The notes beneath the pieces are model-generated. The model was given only the letters and a program-made list of their open reading frames with translations. It was not told the origin of the DNA and searched no databases. DNA of 47,007 nt. Source: Rhodopseudomonas sp. B29. Lineage in GTDB: Bacteria; Pseudomonadota; Alphaproteobacteria; Rhizobiales; Xanthobacteraceae. Shown in pieces: positions 44,431 to 47,007 of this stretch (within the stretch, counting starts at the first letter, position 1; each line of letters opens with the position of its first letter). Made by a program: the position numbers and the translations under genes. The stretch covers positions 717 through 47,723 of the forward strand of contig NZ_BADD01000680.1 in NCBI RefSeq assembly GCF_000333455.1, in the 5' to 3' direction.

Positions 44431-45198
44431 TCATTTGATCAAGCGATAAGAACCTCTGCCTACGAATTCCAAGAACCCACGATCGCGCAGATACTGGAGT
44501 TGTTGTCGAATCTTCGGTCGAACGTTCTGGTTGCCAGGATAAAGCGCACTCAAGTGCTGGTCGAACGCGTACACTTCTTCGAGCGTAAATTCCGGTTTGC
44601 CGATGGACTCGACGCAATTCATCACATCGAGCAGCCAGCCCTTGGTTTCAAGAGACTCCTGCCGAAGAAAGAGCGTCTTCTGCCATTCCTCCAGCACCAG
44701 GTCTTTTGGCCGGATGCTCCGGTTTTGGACAATGTGTATCTTCCCTGACTCGGGAATGCGGCCGAGCAGAATGTTCGATCCAATCCAGCCCGCGCGTCTT
44801 GCCGTCGGCGCCAGCGGCTTACGTGCCTCGATGATCTCGCGGACGAAGAAATGCTTGGGCACGATGAAGAGATTGATGACCTCGAGCGATTTGAGATCGT
44901 AGTTCATCAGCAACAGATTAGGATTGTTGCTCTCGGCGAGACGCTCGCACTTGGTCTTGTAAGCGCCATCGGCAACAGTCGAGCCGAACTTGCCTTTCTG
45001 GCTCTTGAGTTCAAATTCTTCCCGGCACGATGTGCAGAAGAAGTCCGCAAGTGGACTGTTGTTCGGAAACTGGGAAATGTTCTGGTTGCCGCAATGGGGA
45101 CAGTAGGCCCAGGTCTTGACCCACGTTTCGGTCCAGACGCGGGCATTCTGCGAGCCGCTGGTGTAGGCGGCCTGGGTTTCTTCAAAGCCGAGTTTCAT
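44431..45198 (-). CDS. DpnI-family methyl-directed restriction endonuclease
   Basis: A 255-residue homologue of DpnI from Streptococcus pneumoniae, which cuts G(m6A)TC only when the adenine is methylated. The PD-(D/E)XK site is intact: Asp52, then Glu63-x-Lys65 in PLADFFC...EEFELKSQKG (residues 49-69, equivalent to D53/E64/K66 of DpnI). The zinc site has Cys33 and Cys36 (CPHC) and Cys55 and Cys58 (CTSC). RKPLAPTARRAGWIGSNI and KIRQQLQYLRDRGFLEFVGR match DpnI nearly word for word; the latter is the C-terminal winged helix that reads the methyl group. No DNA methyltransferase is nearby, as expected for a type IIM enzyme. It precedes a coupled Cys-rich protein. Codon use is less GC-rich than the neighbours, suggesting acquisition. 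Confidence 0.95.
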   Translation of the reverse strand: MKLGFEETQAAYTSGSQNARVWTETWVKTWAYCPHCGNQNISQFPNNSPLADFFCTSCREEFELKSQKGKFGSTVADGAYKTKCERLAESNNPNLLLMNYDLKSLEVINLFIVPKHFFVREIIEARKPLAPTARRAGWIGSNILLGRIPESGKIHIVQNRSIRPKDLVLEEWQKTLFLRQESLETKGWLLDVMNCVESIGKPEFTLEEVYAFDQHLSALYPGNQNVRPKIRQQLQYLRDRGFLEFVGRGSYRLIK

Positions 45199-45277
45199 GG
45201 CTCAGCCTAACAAATCATCTGGCGGCTGGAAAAGCGCGGCGTTTGGATGAGAGGTCACCGATCCCTATATCTAAGTG

Positions 45278-45589
45278 ATGTCCCCAAAATCCTCCCCCAC
45301 CATCGCCCGCCCCAAACGCCCTTCGCCCGTGCTGATCTGCGGCAAATGCCTGTCGAAGATCGACGGCGGCAAGAAGCTCAAGCAGGCGCTGAAAGCGGAA
45401 TTGAAGCACGCAGCCGGAGCACATGGCGGTAAGCGCCCCAAGCTCGTCACCACCAGCTGCCTCGGCATCTGCCCGAAGCGCGCGGTGGTCACCGCAAGCG
45501 TGGCGACGCTGGAGTGCGGCGAGTATTTACTGATCGGGGATCGGAAAGAAGCGGGGGATGTAGTGGGGGTGTTGTTGAAGCAAGGGTGA
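45278..45589 (+). CDS. (2Fe-2S) thioredoxin-like ferredoxin domain protein
   Basis: A 103-residue protein with the cysteine pattern of the thioredoxin-like [2Fe-2S] ferredoxins: Cys21 and Cys24 in VLICGKCLSKID, then Cys61 and Cys65 in TTSCLGICPKRAVV. One extra cysteine (ECGEYLLIGD) is outside the cluster set. The N-terminus is Pro/Lys-rich. The start may be ATG 45278 or the adjacent GTG at 45275. It is divergent from the DpnI-like gene across about 80 nt. A decayed second copy lies at 45938-46170. It probably transfers electrons, but its partner is unknown. Confidence 0.82.
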   Translation: MSPKSSPTIARPKRPSPVLICGKCLSKIDGGKKLKQALKAELKHAAGAHGGKRPKLVTTSCLGICPKRAVVTASVATLECGEYLLIGDRKEAGDVVGVLLKQG

Positions 45590-45614
45590 TCATCGCTGCT
45601 TGCTCAGAGCGGCT

Positions 45615-45860
45615 TCACATATCGTCGTCGCCCTTGATGTGTTGATCGGCATCGGAAGCGCGGGGGGTCGTCAGCTCTGCAATACGCGTCAACATCTCTG
45701 ATGGCAGACGTCTACGATTCTCCGGCACGCGCATCACGGTCTTGATCGCTTTCGCGATCAGGGTTGAATCGCCGGATTCAAAGGCTTCGTCGAGGTAGGC
45801 GGCGATCATTTCGGGACTATCGAGATAGTCAGTGGCGTCGAACGGCGTCGTGCTCAACAT
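45615..45860 (-). CDS. Antitoxin-like fragment (addiction-module antidote N-terminus)
   Basis: An 81-residue frame. The first 45 residues (TTPFDATDYLDSPEMIAAYL, then DEAFESGDSTLIAKAI) match the N-terminus of HigA-like addiction-module antidote proteins. The usual helix-turn-helix that should follow is missing; instead the frame continues with an unrelated VPENRRRLPSEMLTRIA stretch and a DDD-ended tail. It is either a truncated, chimeric remnant or a divergent small protein. No toxin gene is recognisable next to it. It lies between a ferredoxin gene and that gene's decayed copy. Confidence 0.55.
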   Translation of the reverse strand: MLSTTPFDATDYLDSPEMIAAYLDEAFESGDSTLIAKAIKTVMRVPENRRRLPSEMLTRIAELTTPRASDADQHIKGDDDM

Positions 45861-45937
45861 GTTCAACCCTCCAACTTCCGGGTTAGTGGCTTCCGCATCC
45901 CGTCTACTCTGCAGCCAGCACACGAACACGCGGCTCG

Positions 45938-46170
45938 ATGGTGATCCGCGGCAATGGCCTGTCAAAGATTGACGGCGGTAAGAAACTGAAGCAGGCGGCC
46001 GCTGCGGCAAGCTTGCCAAGCTTGACCGTGCCAGTCGCCCCGGCATCTGCCCGAAGCACGCCTTGGTCACTGCAAGCGCGGCGACGCTAGCGAAGGGAGA
46101 ATATTTGCGCATTGGAGACCGGACCGGAGTCGGGGAGGTTGTCGCGGCGTTGGGTAGTGATGTCCAGTGA
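45938..46170 (+). pseudogene. Decayed second copy of the [2Fe-2S] ferredoxin gene
   Basis: DNA from 45938 to 46170 aligns by eye with 45331-45589: both read GTG/ATC, then CTGTC(A/G)AAGAT(T/C)GACGGCGG(C/T)AAGAA and CAGGCG. In the second copy the CGKC pair is changed to RGNG, a stretch of about 30 nt is lost after AAGCAGGCG, and the frame breaks before the second cysteine pair, where GGCATCTGCCCGAAG is still readable out of frame. It ends with a TGA at the corresponding position. A tandem duplication with loss of function; the small AT-rich gene begins immediately after it on the opposite strand. Confidence 0.85.
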
Positions 46171-46812
46171 CTAGGATCTCATAATATGCCGAAATTGTAT
46201 CGGCTTTTTGCCTGTAGAGAAGGACAGTAGACCCTTTCCGACAAGTGGTAAGAACCAAGATCTAGCATCAGAGCTGGCCTTCCTTTGTGCCATTGTTGCC
46301 GCGACTTCCTTGTTGATTACCATCGTCTCTTTCACTGAATGGTCTGGACTGATAGAATTGGCGGTCGTCCAGATATGTAACGTCAATAAGTATGTACCCT
46401 CCAACCAGTCAAGCTGTTGCATATTTTCCCCATTCACCCAAAAGAAGCGTAAGGCATTGGGTATCGTCTCGTACCCGTCAATCTTGAAGGGGCCGGCCAA
46501 TGATGTATCCGTATAGTTATTCGAAAGATCGATCTTTACCGAACCGACCCATTTTAGCGCGAAGTGCTCGCCCTTTGTGTCTTCGATCTCGAGAAAGATG
46601 CTGTATACGATCGCCTTAGTCGGAGATGAGTTATGGAAGACAACCGGTAGAAATATCGTGGGCTGGCTTGGTTGGATGTAAAATAAATGCACCATTGGCC
46701 CAGATGATACAGTCACTTTAGCGGGCCGAAATTGCGTTAGATAGAGTGTGCTAATTGAGATGATCAGGCTTATTGCGCTGAAACCAATTGCAAATAGGTC
46801 CTTTAAATCCAT
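46171..46812 (-). CDS. AT-rich membrane-anchored hypothetical protein
   Basis: A 213-residue protein with one N-terminal membrane helix (LFAIGFSAISLIISISTLYL, about residues 5-25) and a soluble part of mainly beta strands (IFLPVVFHNSSPTKAIVYSI, YLLTLHIWTTANSI). Codon use is far more AT-rich than anywhere else in the window, with TTA, ATA and AAT common, so recent acquisition is likely. Start at 46812 (MDLKDLFAIGF) follows AGGAG with 6-nt spacing; a longer start at 46839 exists. The stop abuts the ferredoxin pseudogene. I recognise no family. Confidence 0.7.
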   Translation of the reverse strand: MDLKDLFAIGFSAISLIISISTLYLTQFRPAKVTVSSGPMVHLFYIQPSQPTIFLPVVFHNSSPTKAIVYSIFLEIEDTKGEHFALKWVGSVKIDLSNNYTDTSLAGPFKIDGYETIPNALRFFWVNGENMQQLDWLEGTYLLTLHIWTTANSISPDHSVKETMVINKEVAATMAQRKASSDARSWFLPLVGKGLLSFSTGKKPIQFRHIMRS

Positions 46813-46917
46813 GTTCTTCTCCTGAATCCATCCCCTCAAAATGGAATCGCAGTTATAGATAGCTGAGGGGGGTGCGTGCCGCCCCTGATTTTAAGTGCCG
46901 TGCAAGCGCGGTCTAAC

Positions 46918-47007
46918 CTACCTCTTCTTCCACCCACCCCTTCTTCCCGGCGCCCCGCCGGTCGACCGCGGCCCAAATTCCGGTCCCGACTCGCGGCTGT
47001 CGTCGGC
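46918..47007 (-). CDS. C-terminal end of a protein with a basic tail (partial)
   Basis: Twenty-nine codons of an open frame run off the window edge: DSRESGPEFGPRSTGG, then APGRRGWKKR and stop. The tail is Gly/Arg/Lys-rich and host-like in codon use, so it is likely the end of a real gene whose body lies beyond the window. Such tails occur on RNA-binding proteins, including RluB-type pseudouridine synthases; I cannot identify it. Confidence 0.4.
   Translation of the reverse strand, partial: ADDSRESGPEFGPRSTGGAPGRRGGWKKR

Noticed and set aside
44431-46812. An integrated prophage or integrative element around the DpnI-like gene
   Set aside because: No integrase, transposase, tRNA attachment site or direct repeat flanks could be found. 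Only lower GC and the gene content suggest acquisition.

Overview
The window is a piece of an alphaproteobacterial chromosome, most likely Rhodopseudomonas palustris or a close Bradyrhizobium relative. The base composition is high GC with GC-rich third codon positions. Cytochrome b and c1 are fused in one reading frame, as known for Bradyrhizobium and Rhodopseudomonas fbcH. A ClpS2-type adaptor is present, and the spacers carry palindromic repeats of the kind common in this family. The organism call is inference from recognised families; no database was searched.

Layout. 1-4.9 kb: an omega-amino-acid aminotransferase (-), hisS (+) with an atypical internal stretch, then a tautomerase, a hotdog thioesterase and a small exported protein, each separated by a copy of one repeat family. 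5-12.2 kb: a minus-strand MoxR ATPase / DUF58 / BatA-DUF4159 / large membrane protein cluster. 12.4-15.3 kb: a tightly overlapping plus-strand operon (DUF1285, Nudix CoA pyrophosphatase, DUF6111, CCA-adding enzyme). 15.5-17 kb: DUF2158, queE and trmL (-). 17.3-19.9 kb: the bc1 complex genes (Rieske, then fused b/c1) with a clear terminator. 20-25.6 kb: dienelactone hydrolase, a Cys-rich small protein, SDR and pdxH (-), a lipoprotein, a DnaJ-type co-chaperone and an alpha/beta hydrolase. 26-30.2 kb: fabI, a histidine phosphatase, aroC and a class III nucleotidyl cyclase. 30.4-35.3 kb: clpS2, a DUF1194 protein, then lgt / MidA-like methyltransferase / pgeF (-), and divergent ubiK. 35.5-38.1 kb: rplY, pth and ychF. 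38.5-43.7 kb: DUF4282, two MaoC hydratases, small proteins and a thiolase.

44.1-46.9 kb is an accessory-looking segment of lower GC. It carries a close DpnI homologue (methyl-directed restriction enzyme) coupled to a small Cys-rich protein, an intact [2Fe-2S] thioredoxin-like ferredoxin, a decayed second copy of that ferredoxin, an antitoxin-like fragment and an AT-rich membrane-anchored protein of unknown role. The DpnI pair is the best candidate in the window for an under-described system.

At least six families of palindromic repeats fill the spacers, often in composite clusters. In one place a repeat supplies the stop codon of a gene. Most of the other genes are housekeeping: translation (hisS, cca, trmL, queE, rplY, pth, ychF), respiration (petA, petBC), cofactor and lipid synthesis (pdxH, fabI, aroC, ubiK, lgt) and envelope or protein quality control (MoxR cluster, clpS2, DnaJ-like).
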